A stretch of 37,710 nucleotides of DNA from Methylobacterium segetis (GCF_004348265.1 NZ_SMNT01000054.1:1-37710), one strand, 5' to 3'. Positions 18,638 through 27,781 are shown, counted from the stretch's first letter. The notes: generated by a model not told the origin, from the sequence alone. Made by a program: numbers and translations.

Positions 18638-19540
18638 GTGGCAGCGATGGCGGACGATTCGGCACGCCCCCGCCTGGGGCGCGGCCTCGCGGCCCTGATC
18701 GGGGATTTCGGGCAGGACGGCGCGGACGGCGCCCGCCCGGAGAGCCAGCGCAAGGTCGCGGTGGAGTTCCTGCGGCCGAACCCGCGCAATCCCCGCCGCC
18801 GCTTCCAGGAATCGGATCTCGAGGAGCTCTCGGCCTCGATCCGGGCCCGCGGCGTCATCCAGCCGATCGTGGTGCGGGCGCTGGCGAACGTGCCCGGCAC
18901 CTACGAGATCGTGGCGGGCGAGCGGCGCTGGCGCGCGGCCCAGCGCGCCGGCCTCACCGACGTGCCGGTGGTCGTCGTCGAGATCGACGACAAGACCTCG
19001 CTCGAATACGCGATCCTCGAGAACGTCCAGCGCACCGACCTCAACGCCATCGAGGAGGCCGCGGGCTACGAGCGGCTGATGAGCGAGTTTGCCTACAGCC
19101 AGCGGGAACTCGCCGACATCCTCGGCAAGAGCCGCAGCCACCTCGCCAACACCCTGCGCCTGCTGCAACTGGCACCGACCATCCAGGACCGGGTGACGGC
19201 GGGCGAAATCACGGCGGGCCACGCCCGCGCGCTCCTCGGCGTGCGCGATCCCGAGGGCGTGGCACGGCGCATCGTGGCGGAGGGTCTGTCCGTGCGCGAG
19301 GTCGAGGCGCTCGCCTCCGCCGAGGTGCCGGAGAGCGACGAGCCCCGTCCCGGCCGGCCCCGCCGCGGCCCCGAGAAGGACGCCGCCCTTCGCTCCCTGG
19401 AGCAGAGCCTGACCCGTGCCCTCGGCCTCGGCGTCGTGGTCAAGGCGAAGGCGGACGGGGTCGGCGAGATCCGCATCCGCTACGGCAGCCCGGACGAGCT
19501 CGAGGCGCTGCGGCGCCGGCTCGACGGGGCAGCCGGCTGA
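18638..19540 (+). CDS. parB: Chromosome partitioning protein ParB
   Basis: CTP-dependent DNA clamp that recognises parS. The N-terminal GRGLAALIGD is the usual ParA-interacting leader. The CTPase core shows PRRRFQESDLEELSASI, GVIQPIVVR, GERRWRA (about 94-100) and ENVQRTDLNAIEEA. The parS-reading HTH is SQRELADILGKSRSHLANTL (about 153-172), followed by a C-terminal dimerisation domain. The GTG at 18638 is preferred because ACGGAG lies eight bases upstream; the ATG at 18647 is the alternative. It converges on the next gene with only three bases between stops. Confidence 0.95.
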   Translation: MAAMADDSARPRLGRGLAALIGDFGQDGADGARPESQRKVAVEFLRPNPRNPRRRFQESDLEELSASIRARGVIQPIVVRALANVPGTYEIVAGERRWRAAQRAGLTDVPVVVVEIDDKTSLEYAILENVQRTDLNAIEEAAGYERLMSEFAYSQRELADILGKSRSHLANTLRLLQLAPTIQDRVTAGEITAGHARALLGVRDPEGVARRIVAEGLSVREVEALASAEVPESDEPRPGRPRRGPEKDAALRSLEQSLTRALGLGVVVKAKADGVGEIRIRYGSPDELEALRRRLDGAAG

Positions 19541-19543
19541 ATT

Positions 19544-20401
19544 CTACGGCTCGCGCCTCAGGCCCGGCACCAGGGCGGAGAGACGATCCTTCGTGGTCAG
19601 GCGGGCAGGGCGGCGCATCTCTGGCGGTGGGCCGCCGCCCGGCCCCGGCTCCGGGCGCTCAAGGCGCCCGCCCCGGCTCTCGCGCCGCTCCCCGCCCCCC
19701 GCGTCTCGGCTGCGGTCGACGCCGAGGGTGAGGCTCGCCACGTAGCGCTCCGCCTCCTCCTTCACGGCGCAGAAGGCGCGGCGCTGCGGATCCTCCTCGT
19801 TGGCGATCCCGTCATTGGCGTTGACGATGAAGCGCTCGGCCCGGCGGCCCTGATAGGCGGGTACCTGCGTGTAGAGGAACTCGTTGAGCGCGTCGGGAAA
19901 GTAGATCTGCCCCGTCAGCATCGTGCGGGCGTCGAGGAAGACCTTGACGTGGATGTGCGTGGCCCGACCCGCATACCAGCCGGGATAGATCGTCTCGAAG
20001 CCGACCCACCCGGCCGCATCCGTACTCTGGCTGCCGCGCAGAAACGTCTGCCCGGACGTGTCGAGGCTGCGCGAATCCCCCTGCCCCGGATAGCCTGAAT
20101 AGAGCCCCTGCGCGTCGCAATGCCAGATGTCGACACGGGCGCCCGGCACGGGCCGACAGGAGCCCGCCTCCACGATGCGCAGGCGCATCCGCAGGGGTAT
20201 GCCGGGCCGGCCCTCGGTGATGTCGGTACGCACGAGTCGGGGGTCGCGATAGAACGGCCCCTCGATCGATTGGGGGGTCAGGACGCAGATCTCGGCCTCG
20301 CCCTCGGCGGGCGTCGCGGCTCGCGCACCCCGCGGCAGGAGGCCGGCGGCGCCCGCGCCGAGCGCGGCGAACAGGCTGCGGCGGGAGGTGAAGTGAGGCA
20401 T
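19544..20401 (-). CDS. Exported intradiol ring-cleavage dioxygenase-like protein
   Basis: A 285-residue protein of the catechol/protocatechuate 1,2- or 3,4-dioxygenase superfamily. The Fe(III) ligands are visible: Tyr101 in DAQGLYSGY, Tyr143 in YPGWYAG, and His149/His151 in THIHVKV. The N-terminus SRRSLFAALGAGAAG plus an ARA-A cleavage site is a Tat signal, so the folded metalloprotein is probably exported. The C-terminal ~55 residues (RDAGGGERRESRGGRL...) are Gly/Arg/Pro-rich and likely disordered. A GGAGGA ribosome site precedes the ATG at 20401. The aromatic substrate is unknown; no catabolic genes are adjacent. It sits between parB and holA, which are commonly neighbours. Confidence 0.88.
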   Translation of the reverse strand: MPHFTSRRSLFAALGAGAAGLLPRGARAATPAEGEAEICVLTPQSIEGPFYRDPRLVRTDITEGRPGIPLRMRLRIVEAGSCRPVPGARVDIWHCDAQGLYSGYPGQGDSRSLDTSGQTFLRGSQSTDAAGWVGFETIYPGWYAGRATHIHVKVFLDARTMLTGQIYFPDALNEFLYTQVPAYQGRRAERFIVNANDGIANEEDPQRRAFCAVKEEAERYVASLTLGVDRSRDAGGGERRESRGGRLERPEPGPGGGPPPEMRRPARLTTKDRLSALVPGLRREP

Positions 20402-20496
20402 GGCATCCTCCGGAGAGCGGGTCGATCCGCGCCGCTTGCCCGGAACCGATAGCACGCGTCACCAGGACCGGCGTAGCTCCCGCCCGGCGCCCCGCC

Positions 20497-21525
20497 CTAC
20501 CCCCGGCGGCGCGATTCGCCCGCGATGCGCAGGAGCGCGGCCGAGGCGTGGGCATGGGCGAGATCCGGGCCCGCCCGGCGGGAGGCGAGCACGGCCTCCT
20601 GCAGGATCTGCACGGCCTGGCGGAGGGCGGCCGGCGACCAGCGCGCGAGCTGCGCCTCGACATCCGCCCGCCTGCGGAAATGCAGGCCGCGCCAGCCCGC
20701 CGCCATCAGGCTCGGGCTCTTGCCCTCTCCGGCGAGGCGCGTGGCAAGGAGCGTGAGCGCGTGGCGCAGGGCCGCGCCGAGGATCACCGAGCCGTCGAGC
20801 CCCTCGTGGCGGAAGCGGCGGAAGTCCCGCTCGACCTCGCCGCCGCGCCCGGTGAAGGCGGCATCGATCAGGGTGTTGAGCACGCTGCCCGCGACGTCGC
20901 TCACGATAGCCTCGACGTCGTCGCTGGTGACCGCCTCCTGGCCGGATGCGTAGAGCGCCAGCTTCTCGATCTCGGACAGGCTGGCGCGCCGATCCCCGCC
21001 GAGGCTCGCCACGAGGAGGTCGCGCGCGTCCGAGGCGATCTTGAGGCCCCTGTCCTGAAGGGTCTGGCGGACGAGCTCGGCGAGCGCCCGCTCGTCGTCC
21101 GGGTAGCAGGGCAGGGCGAGCGCCCGGGCCGAGCGCTCGCAGAGCGTGCGAAGCGGCGCGGATTTTCCGAGATCTCCCCCTTCGACGACGATCCGGGTTC
21201 CGGGGATCTCGCTCTTGAGGACGGCCTCGACGGCAGGGGCGTAGTTGCGGCTGCCGGCCTTCACCCAGATCGTGCGCCGGTCCCCGAAGAGGCCGACCGT
21301 GCCGGCCTCGTCGATCAGGCGGCCGGGATCGGAGGCGAGAACGTCGCCGTCGATCTTCACGAGGGCGAACGGGTCGTCGGGATCGGCGACCGCGGCCTCG
21401 GCCAGGCGTTTCGCCCGCTCGCCGACGAGGCCGGTATCGGGACCGTAGACGAGGATGACCGGGATCTTCGGATCGGGCCCGCGCCGGATCAGGCCCTCGA
21501 CATCGCCCGCCTTGACCGCCGTCAA
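20497..21525 (-). CDS. holA: DNA polymerase III subunit delta HolA
   Basis: A 342-residue clamp-loader subunit that opens the sliding beta clamp. Family features are PVILVYGPDTGLVGERAKRL near the N-terminus, the DPGRLIDEAGTVGLFGDRRTIWVK block and the SLSEIEKLALYA helix, followed by a C-terminal collar domain. The start codon is TTG, overlapping the lptE stop by four bases (TTGA), so translation is coupled to lptE. The lptE-holA order is typical of alphaproteobacteria. Confidence 0.93.
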   Translation of the reverse strand: MTAVKAGDVEGLIRRGPDPKIPVILVYGPDTGLVGERAKRLAEAAVADPDDPFALVKIDGDVLASDPGRLIDEAGTVGLFGDRRTIWVKAGSRNYAPAVEAVLKSEIPGTRIVVEGGDLGKSAPLRTLCERSARALALPCYPDDERALAELVRQTLQDRGLKIASDARDLLVASLGGDRRASLSEIEKLALYASGQEAVTSDDVEAIVSDVAGSVLNTLIDAAFTGRGGEVERDFRRFRHEGLDGSVILGAALRHALTLLATRLAGEGKSPSLMAAGWRGLHFRRRADVEAQLARWSPAALRQAVQILQEAVLASRRAGPDLAHAHASAALLRIAGESRRRG

Positions 21526-22082
21526 GGCTTGGCCGCCATCACCGAGGCGATGCGGGTCTTGATCTGGTCGGCGAGCACCTTGGCGAGGCGGATCTCGGCG
21601 TCGCGTGCGGCCCGCAGCGAGGCGAAGCGCTGGACCGAGCGGTCGTAGGTGGCGGTCGAGGTCGCGACGCCCTCGGTGATGATGCGGGTGCCGTCGAGGG
21701 ATTCGAGGGCGTATTTGACGTTGGCGATGATGGTGCCGGACTCGGCGCGCCCCGTCTGCGAGGAGACAATCGGCGTCTGCACCGTCTCGCTGCCCTGCAT
21801 CTTGAGGCGGTAGCGCTTCGCGGCGGGCTGGCCCGATCCGTCCAGATCGAAGATCAACTCGCTGCGCAGATAATGCCCGATGCGCTCCTGGCCCTGCGCC
21901 ATCGCGATGTCGTCGACCTGGATCGAGGCGAGCAGGGCGCCCATCGGCTCGCCCGAGGCGGTCGGGCCGTAGAGGGGGCGGAAGCAGGCCGAAAGGTTTA
22001 CGGCAAGCGCGCCCGCGAGGGCGAGCCGCGCCGCTCTGGCGGCGATCCCACGCTTCATCTCGGCCCGAGCCCCACGCATCAT
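21522..22082 (-). CDS. lptE: LPS-assembly lipoprotein LptE
   Basis: Outer-membrane lipoprotein that plugs and assists LptD in placing lipopolysaccharide on the cell surface. The signal peptide ends in lipobox LSAC (Cys33 from the first ATG) followed by FRPLYGP, the alphaproteobacterial LptE hallmark. The remaining domain is a short alpha/beta sandwich ending in a long helix (FASLRAARDAEIRLAKVLADQI). ATGs at 22082, 22079 and 22058 are possible; 22058 (MKRGIAARAARLALAG) would give the most canonical lipoprotein signal. It lies between leuS and holA on the same strand. Confidence 0.9.
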   Translation of the reverse strand: MMRGARAEMKRGIAARAARLALAGALAVNLSACFRPLYGPTASGEPMGALLASIQVDDIAMAQGQERIGHYLRSELIFDLDGSGQPAAKRYRLKMQGSETVQTPIVSSQTGRAESGTIIANVKYALESLDGTRIITEGVATSTATYDRSVQRFASLRAARDAEIRLAKVLADQIKTRIASVMAAKP

Positions 22083-22205
22083 CGCCCGCCGCTGCCCCGC
22101 TTGAATCCGGTCCCGCCTCTTACGCCGAGGCGGGCCAACGCGTCACCCATTTATGAAGGCGCAAGCTTTACGACTCCTTCAGGGCGACAGCGGGGCGAAC
22201 CGCGC

Positions 22206-24812
22206 TCAGACCACGAGATTCACGATCCGGCCCGGGACCACGATGACCTTGCGGGGCGCGCGTCCCTCGAGGGCGCGCTGCACCGGTTCCAGGGCGAGCG
22301 TGGCCGCCTCGACGGCGGCCGTGTCGGCATCCCGCGGCACGGTCACGTCCGCACGCTTCTTGCCGTTGATCTGGACGGGCAGGGTGATCTCGTCCTCGAC
22401 GAGGAGAGCGCGGTCGATCGCGGGCCAACCGGCCTCTGCCACGAGGCCCGAACGCCCGAGCAGGCTCCAGCAACTCTCGGCGAGGTGCGGCATCATCGGG
22501 GCGATGAGCTGCACGAGGATGGCCACCGCCTCCCCGGCCGCCGCGGCGGAGGCGGAGGCGCGCAGGCCCTCCTCCAGGGCGTTGGCGAGCGTGTAGACAT
22601 GCGCCACGCAGCGGTTGAAGCGCAGCCGCTCCACATCCTCCTCGACCGCGGCGAGGGCCTTGTGGGCGGCCTTGCGGAGGAGGGCATCCGCGGCACCGCC
22701 CTGCCCTTGCGCGACCGCCGCCCCGTTGACGAGGCGCCAGACCCGCTGGACGAAGCGGGCCGCACCCTGCACGCCCTCCTCGGTCCAGATCACGTCCCGC
22801 TCGGGCGGCGAGTCGGAGAGCATGAACCAGCGGGCCGTGTCGGCCCCGTAGCTCGCGATGATGTCGTCGGGATCGACCACGTTCTTCTTCGACTTCGACA
22901 TCTTCTCGATCGGGCCGATCGAGACGGGCGCGTCGGTTTTCACGTGAAACGCGCGGCGCTCCCCGCCCTCGCTGACGAGGCGGATGTCGGCCGGCTGCAC
23001 CCAGGCACCGGCCTCGTCCTTGTAGGTCTCATGGACGACCATGCCCTGGGTGAAGAGGCCGGCGAAGGGCTCCGACACGCCGGACCACTCCGTCGCCTTC
23101 ATCGCGCGCATGAAGAAGCGGGCGTAGAGCAGGTGCAGGATCGCATGCTCGATGCCGCCGATATACTGGTCGACGGCAAGCCAGTGATCGACCGCCTCGC
23201 GATCGGTCGGCGCGTCCGTGAGCCAGGGCGCCGTGAAGCGCGCGTAGTACCAAGACGAGTCGACGAACGTGTCCATGGTGTCGGTCTCGCGCCGGGCGGG
23301 CGCTCCGCATTGTGGGCACGGTACGGTGCGCCACGCGGTATCCCGCTCCAGCGGATTGCCGGGAATGTCGAACGAGACTTCGTCGGGCAGCTTCACCGGC
23401 AGGTCCTCGACGGGCACCGGCACGGGTCCGCAGGACTCGCAGTGGATGATCGGGATCGGGCAGCCCCAGTAGCGCTGGCGCGAGACGCCCCAGTCGCGGA
23501 GGCGGAACTGCACCTTCCGGCACGCCACAGGCGCGCCGCCGAGTTCCTCGCCTTCCAGACGATCGGCGACGGCCGCGAAGGCCGCTTCGGTCGTCATCCC
23601 GTCGAGGAAGCGCGAATTGATGAGGCGCCCCTCCCCGTCATAAGCAACGTCGGTGATCACGAAGCTTGCCGGATCCTGCCCCTCAGGGCAGACGACGGGC
23701 GTGTTGCCGAGGCCGTACTTGTTCGCGAAATCGAGATCGCGCTGGTCGTGGGCCGGGCAGCCGAACACCGCGCCGGTGCCGTATTCCATCAGCACGAAAT
23801 TCGCGACGTAGATCGGCAGGAGCCAGTCCGGGTCGAGGGGGTGGCGGACCTTCAGGCCGGTGTCGAAGCCGAGCTTCTCCGCCGTATCGATCGCGGCCTG
23901 CGCCGTGCCGGTGCGGCGGCACTCCTCGATGAAGCTCTGCAGTTCCGGGTTCCCGGCGGCGAGCGTCGCCGCGAGGGGATGGTCGCCGGCGATCGCCAGG
24001 AACTTCGCGCCGAACAGGGTGTCGGGGCGCGTCGTGTAGACCGTGACCGTCTCCTCGGCGCCTGCCGGCGGCTCGGCGAGGCGGAAGCGCACCTCCAGAC
24101 CCTCCGAGCGGCCGATCCAGTTCTTCTGCATCAGCCGGACCTTCTCGGGCCAGCGCTCGAGACGATCGAGGGCCGAGAGGAGGTCGTCCGCGAAATCTGT
24201 GATCTTGAAGAACCACTGCGTGAGTTCGCGGCTCTCCACCAGCGCACCCGAGCGCCAGCCGCGCCCGTCGATCACCTGCTCGTTGGCGAGCACCGTGTGA
24301 TCGACCGGGTCCCAGTTCACCTTGGCGGTGCGGCGCGTGACGAGCCCGGCCTTCAGGAAGTCCAGGAACATCCGCTGCTGATGCTTGTAATAGTCGGGAT
24401 CGCAGGTAGCGATCTCCCGGCTCCAGTCGAGGGACAGGCCCATCGACTGCAATTGCGCCCGCATCGCCGCGATGTTGGCATAGGTCCAGTCCCGCGGGTT
24501 GACGCGCCTCTCCATCGCGGCGTTCTCGGCCGGCAGGCCGAAGGCGTCCCAGCCCATCGGGTGGAGCACGTTGAAGCCCTTCGCGCGCTTGTAGCGGGCC
24601 ACCACGTCGCCCATCGCGTAATTGCGCACGTGGCCCATATGGATGCGCCCCGACGGGTAGGGGAACATCTCCAGCACGTAGTATTTCGGGCGCGGATCGT
24701 CGTTCTTCGTCTCGAAGAGGCGGGCCTCGTCCCAGGCCTTCCGCCAGCGCGGCTCGGACTCCTTGGCGTTGTAGCGCTCCGGAGCGGTGGACGGGGTCGC
24801 GGCGTTCGTCAT
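22206..24812 (-). CDS. leuS: Leucyl-tRNA synthetase
   Basis: Class I synthetase charging tRNA-Leu, with an editing domain. The ATP-binding HIGH motif reads HMGH in [11 protein letters not shown] (about 51-61) and the KMSKS loop is intact (EKMSKSKKN, about residue 635). The zinc-type region CESCGPVPV...[11 protein letters not shown] and the editing core [12 protein letters not shown] are present. 868 residues is normal. The ATG at 24812 starts the conserved MTNAAT...[15 protein letters not shown] segment; the frame stays open far upstream but that part overlaps divergent yggS and is a shadow. The codons for FHVK (near residue 622) contain a parS-like site. Confidence 0.97.
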   Translation of the reverse strand: MTNAATPSTAPERYNAKESEPRWRKAWDEARLFETKNDDPRPKYYVLEMFPYPSGRIHMGHVRNYAMGDVVARYKRAKGFNVLHPMGWDAFGLPAENAAMERRVNPRDWTYANIAAMRAQLQSMGLSLDWSREIATCDPDYYKHQQRMFLDFLKAGLVTRRTAKVNWDPVDHTVLANEQVIDGRGWRSGALVESRELTQWFFKITDFADDLLSALDRLERWPEKVRLMQKNWIGRSEGLEVRFRLAEPPAGAEETVTVYTTRPDTLFGAKFLAIAGDHPLAATLAAGNPELQSFIEECRRTGTAQAAIDTAEKLGFDTGLKVRHPLDPDWLLPIYVANFVLMEYGTGAVFGCPAHDQRDLDFANKYGLGNTPVVCPEGQDPASFVITDVAYDGEGRLINSRFLDGMTTEAAFAAVADRLEGEELGGAPVACRKVQFRLRDWGVSRQRYWGCPIPIIHCESCGPVPVPVEDLPVKLPDEVSFDIPGNPLERDTAWRTVPCPQCGAPARRETDTMDTFVDSSWYYARFTAPWLTDAPTDREAVDHWLAVDQYIGGIEHAILHLLYARFFMRAMKATEWSGVSEPFAGLFTQGMVVHETYKDEAGAWVQPADIRLVSEGGERRAFHVKTDAPVSIGPIEKMSKSKKNVVDPDDIIASYGADTARWFMLSDSPPERDVIWTEEGVQGAARFVQRVWRLVNGAAVAQGQGGAADALLRKAAHKALAAVEEDVERLRFNRCVAHVYTLANALEEGLRASASAAAAGEAVAILVQLIAPMMPHLAESCWSLLGRSGLVAEAGWPAIDRALLVEDEITLPVQINGKKRADVTVPRDADTAAVEAATLALEPVQRALEGRAPRKVIVVPGRIVNLVV
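22936..22951. other. parS-like site inside leuS
   Basis: The 16 bases match the parS consensus at 13 positions, with TTTCACGTGAAAC intact and changes only at positions 1, 2 and 16. It lies 3.4 kb downstream of parB and 5.8 kb from the perfect parS, within the distance at which secondary parS sites are known. It encodes FHVK of LeuS, so coding constraint is an alternative explanation. Confidence 0.6.
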
Positions 24813-25019
24813 GCGGGGGCGCCAGGTCTCGATGCGGGAGAGGGCGGAAACGGATGCGGCGCCAGCCCCTTGGCGGGCGTTGCAGGGGGCCGGACTACCA
24901 CAGGAGGACGGTGCGCGGTCAACCAATCCGTCATCCCTCCCCTGCCCGCCCCCTTGCCCTCGGCGGCCCCGGTGATACCTCCCGGCCTCGATCCCGAATT
25001 CGTCGAGACGCGTGAGCCC

Positions 25020-25091
25020 ATGAGCGACCCCATGAGCGGCACCATCAGCGACCCCATGAGCGACACCATGAGCGACACCATGAGCGACCCG
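25020..25091 (+). repeat. 12-bp tandem repeat carrying repeated start codons
   Basis: Six units of about 12 bases follow the pattern ATGAGCGACACC / ATGAGCGACCCC (one unit begins ATCAGC). They encode Met-Ser-Asp-Pro/Thr tetrapeptides and present five in-frame ATG codons. The run forms the 5' end of yggS. Confidence 0.9.
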
Positions 25092-25802
25092 GAAAGCGAC
25101 GTTCTGCCCGATACCGCCTCCCCTGCGCGGCGCGCCGAGATCGTGGCCGGGCTCGACGCGGTGCGGGCGGGCATCCGCCGGGCAGCGGAGGATTCGGAGC
25201 GCGATCCCGCGGGAATCCACCTGATCGCGGTCTCGAAGACGATCGGGGCGGAGGGCATCCGGCCGGCCCTCGAAGCGGGCCAGCGGCTCTTTGGGGAGAA
25301 CTACGTGCAGGAAGCGCGGGCCAAGTGGCCCGGGCTCCGCGAAGCCTATCCGGATGCCGAACTGCACCTGATCGGGCCGCTCCAATCGAACAAGGCCCGC
25401 GAGGCGGTCGCCCTGTTCGACGTGATCCACTCCCTCGACCGGCTCTCGCTTGCGGCGGCGCTCGCCAAGGAGATCGCGCGCGCGGGCCGCGCCCCGAAGC
25501 TCCTCATCCAGGTCAATACCGGCGACGAACCGCAGAAGGGCGGCGTCTCACCGTCCGAGGTCGACGTGCTGCTCGCCGAGTGCCGCGACACGCACGGGCT
25601 CGCCATCAACGGGCTGATGTGCATCCCGCCGGCCGAGGATCCGCCCTCGGCGCATTTCGCGCTGCTCGCCCGGATCGCCGCGCGCCACAACCTGCCGATC
25701 CTCTCGATGGGGATGAGCGCCGACTACCCGGCCGCGATCCAGATGGGCGCGACCCATGTGCGCGTCGGCACTGCCATCTTCGGGGGACGGCCAAAGCCGT
25801 AG
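25020..25802 (+). CDS. yggS: YggS-family pyridoxal phosphate homeostasis protein
   Basis: A PLP-binding alanine-racemase-fold protein without racemase activity that keeps B6 vitamers and amino/keto-acid pools balanced. The PLP lysine lies in HLIAVSKT; further blocks are [56 protein letters not shown] and [13 protein letters not shown]. The start is uncertain. In-frame ATGs at 25020, 25032, 25056, 25068 and 25080 belong to a 12-base repeat, and 25080 gives a 240-residue protein closest to family length. No strong ribosome site favours one. It is divergent from leuS across about 0.2 kb. Confidence 0.92.
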   Translation: MSDPMSGTISDPMSDTMSDTMSDPESDVLPDTASPARRAEIVAGLDAVRAGIRRAAEDSERDPAGIHLIAVSKTIGAEGIRPALEAGQRLFGENYVQEARAKWPGLREAYPDAELHLIGPLQSNKAREAVALFDVIHSLDRLSLAAALAKEIARAGRAPKLLIQVNTGDEPQKGGVSPSEVDVLLAECRDTHGLAINGLMCIPPAEDPPSAHFALLARIAARHNLPILSMGMSADYPAAIQMGATHVRVGTAIFGGRPKP

Positions 25803-25881
25803 ATCGCCGCCCGTTCGCAGACAGGGAGGGCCGACCCGCGCGGCCGTCCGGTTCTCGAAACCCTGCGCGGCGATCCCGCTC

Positions 25882-26331
25882 TCAGGCCGCCGCACCCTCC
25901 TCCGCCGCGTCGCGACCGACCACGCGCCCGAGCGCGCGGCGAAGCCGGTCGGCCTCGGCCGCCCCGTAATCCGACTCGAAGGCGGATTGCGCCTGCTCCC
26001 ACAGGGGCCGCGCCGCCTCGAGCCGCGCGAGGCCCGCCTGCGTCAGGCTGAGGGCGCGCGTCCGGGCATCCCGCCCGGGTGCGATCCGCACCAGCCCGTC
26101 CCGCTCCAGCGGGCGCAGGGCGCGGCCCGTCGCCGTGCGATCCATCACGAGATGCGCGGCGAGTTCGTGCACGGCCAGGGAGCCGAGGCGCGCGAGGGTC
26201 GAGAGAAGGGCGAACTGGGTTGCCCGCAGACCGGTCGGCGCGAGGTGCCGGTCATAGAGTTGCGTGACTTGCCGCGCCGCCTGCCGGACCGCGAGGCAGT
26301 GGCAGGGCGTGAGCGTCGGCCGGTCGTCCAT
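25882..26331 (-). CDS. MarR-family transcriptional regulator
   Basis: A 149-residue winged-helix repressor. After an N-terminal dimerisation helix (CHCLAVRQAARQVTQLYD), the recognition region reads LAVHELAAHLVMDRTATGRALRPLERDGLVRI, then the wing GRDARTRALSLT. The C-terminal helices (LWEQAQSAFESDYGAAEADRLRRALGRVV) complete the dimer. The two cysteines near the N-terminus (Cys10, Cys12) are a possible redox or metal sensor but this is speculative. It is divergent from an MFS transporter gene 133 bases away, and the shared region contains three palindromes, suggesting control of itself and of the transporter. Confidence 0.9.
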   Translation of the reverse strand: MDDRPTLTPCHCLAVRQAARQVTQLYDRHLAPTGLRATQFALLSTLARLGSLAVHELAAHLVMDRTATGRALRPLERDGLVRIAPGRDARTRALSLTQAGLARLEAARPLWEQAQSAFESDYGAAEADRLRRALGRVVGRDAAEEGAAA

Positions 26332-26333
26332 CT

Positions 26334-26352
26334 ATGCAACCCTTCATTGCAT
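26334..26352. promoter_or_regulatory. Probable MarR operator, ATGCAA-N7-TTGCAT
   Basis: A perfect inverted repeat with six-base arms, three bases upstream of the marR start codon. It overlaps the right end of a candidate minus-strand -10 (GACAAT, 26351-26356; matching -35 TTGGTC at 26374-26379, spacing 17). Size and AT-rich arms suit a MarR dimer. Confidence 0.6.
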
Positions 26353-26360
26353 TGTCAGTC

Positions 26361-26377
26361 GGTCACTGCTCGTGACC
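26361..26377. promoter_or_regulatory. Second palindrome GGTCAC-N5-GTGACC
   Basis: A perfect inverted repeat lying in the spacer of the candidate marR promoter and just upstream of the candidate MFS promoter. Its sequence differs from the ATGCAA dyad, so it may bind a different regulator or only be a structural coincidence. Confidence 0.5.
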
Positions 26378-26379
26378 AA

Positions 26380-26410
26380 TTGGCAGCCCCGTGTAAAGAG
26401 TGCATATGCA
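26380..26410 (+). promoter_or_regulatory. Putative promoter of the MFS gene, with TGCATATGCA dyad
   Basis: TTGGCA (26380-26385), 17 bases, CATATG (26403-26408). The -10 is embedded in the ten-base palindrome TGCATATGCA (26401-26410), which shares the TGCA core with the operator at 26334-26352. Binding of MarR here would block the transporter promoter. Confidence 0.45.
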
Positions 26411-26464
26411 GCTTTCTCGCCGATTCAGGCGAGTGCACCGAAGCCCGACGCGCGGCCGCACCCT

Positions 26465-27775
26465 ATGAGCCTCTCCCTCTCCTTGAACGCGCTGCCCCGC
26501 CGCCTCGCCGCACGCAACATCCATTATGGCTGGGTGGTCGCGGGCGTCACCTTCCTCACGATGCTCGTGACGGCCGGTGCCGTGGGTGCGCCCGGCGTCC
26601 TCATCCTGCCGCTCCAGAAGGAATTCGGCTGGAGCACGGCCGAGATCTCGTCGGCGCTGGCGCTCCGGCTCGTCCTGTTCGGCCTGATGGGGCCGTTCGC
26701 GGCCTCCCTGATGAACCGGTACGGCCCGCGCCGTATCGTGCTCGCGGCCCTCGGCCTGATCGGCACCAGCCTGATCGCCTCCCTCGCCATGGAGCGGGTC
26801 TGGCAACTCGTCCTCTTGTGGGGCATCGGCGTCGGGCTCGGCACGGGCCTGACGGCCCTGGTGCTCGGCGCGACGGTCGCGACCCGCTGGTTCTCGCGCC
26901 GGCGAGGCCTCGTCGTCGGCCTTCTCACCGCGAGCTCGGCCACCGGGCAGCTCATCGTCCTGCCGCTGCTCGCGGGGCTCACCGAGGCGCAGGGCTGGCG
27001 GGCCGCCCTCCTCCTCATCTGCGGCCTCCTCGCGCTGGCGGCGCTCGCCGTCTTCCTGCTGATGCGCGACAGCCCGGAGGAGATCGGCCTCGCGCCCTAC
27101 GGAGAGACCGTGCAAGCCGGCAGCGCCGCACCGGCCGCCGCGCCGCCAGCGGGCGCCCTCGACGCCCTGCGCGAGGCGGCCCGCACCCGGGTCTTCTGGA
27201 TCCTGTTCGCCACCTTCTTCATCTGCGGCGCGAGCACGAACGGCCTGATCCAGACCCATTTCGTGCCGCTCTGCGCCGATTTCGGCCTGCGGCCGGTCGA
27301 GGCGGCGAGCGTTCTCGCGGCGATGGGCGTGTTCGATTTCGCGGGCACCGTGGCCTCGGGGTGGCTGTCGGACCGCTACGACAACCGCTGGCTGCTCTTC
27401 TGGTATTACGGGTTGCGCGGACTCTCGCTCCTGGCCCTGCCCTTCACGGATTTCTCCTTCGCGGGCCTGTCCGTCTTCGCCGTGTTCTACGGGCTCGACT
27501 GGATCGCCACGGTGCCGCCGACGGTGAAGCTCACGGCCGCACGGTTCGGTCGGGCGCGGGCGAACCTCGTCTTCGGCTGGGTTTTCGCCGGGCATCAGCT
27601 CGGCGCGGCGGCCGCCGCTTACGGAGCCGGCCTGTCCCGGTCCGAGCTGTCGAGCTACCTGCCGGCCTTCTTCGTGGCGGGAGCCCTCTGCCTCGTCGCC
27701 GCCTCCCTGATCCTCGTCGTCGGCCGTCCCCGCCCTTCGGTGGCTCTCACGCCATCTGCTGTGCCGGCTAACTGA
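26465..27775 (+). CDS. MFS transporter (monocarboxylate/oxalate-formate-like)
   Basis: A 436-residue, twelve-helix major facilitator. NIHYGWVVAGVTFLTMLVTAGA at the N-terminus and the loop LMNRYGPRRIVLAALGL are typical of the MCT-like branch (MFS_1), as is SGWLSDRYDNRWLLFWYYGLRGLSLL in the second half. A central Ala/Pro-rich linker (SAAPAAAPPAGALDAL) joins the halves. The inner-membrane location is clear; an organic-anion substrate is a family-level guess. Control by the divergent MarR gene is suggested by the palindromes in between. No clear ribosome site precedes the ATG. It converges on the L,D-transpeptidase gene, six bases apart. Confidence 0.85.
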   Translation: MSLSLSLNALPRRLAARNIHYGWVVAGVTFLTMLVTAGAVGAPGVLILPLQKEFGWSTAEISSALALRLVLFGLMGPFAASLMNRYGPRRIVLAALGLIGTSLIASLAMERVWQLVLLWGIGVGLGTGLTALVLGATVATRWFSRRRGLVVGLLTASSATGQLIVLPLLAGLTEAQGWRAALLLICGLLALAALAVFLLMRDSPEEIGLAPYGETVQAGSAAPAAAPPAGALDALREAARTRVFWILFATFFICGASTNGLIQTHFVPLCADFGLRPVEAASVLAAMGVFDFAGTVASGWLSDRYDNRWLLFWYYGLRGLSLLALPFTDFSFAGLSVFAVFYGLDWIATVPPTVKLTAARFGRARANLVFGWVFAGHQLGAAAAAYGAGLSRSELSSYLPAFFVAGALCLVAASLILVVGRPRPSVALTPSAVPAN

Positions 27776-27781
27776 ACCGCT

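Noticed and set aside
21873..25019. Very long upstream extension of the yggS frame (toward 1309 codons) antisense to leuS
   Set aside because: Only the part after 25020 shows a protein family. The rest mirrors leuS and lptE codons.
24813..25430. N-terminal extension of LeuS into the region of yggS
   Set aside because: The extension is antisense to yggS and shows no similarity to LeuS; the known N-terminus starts at 24812.
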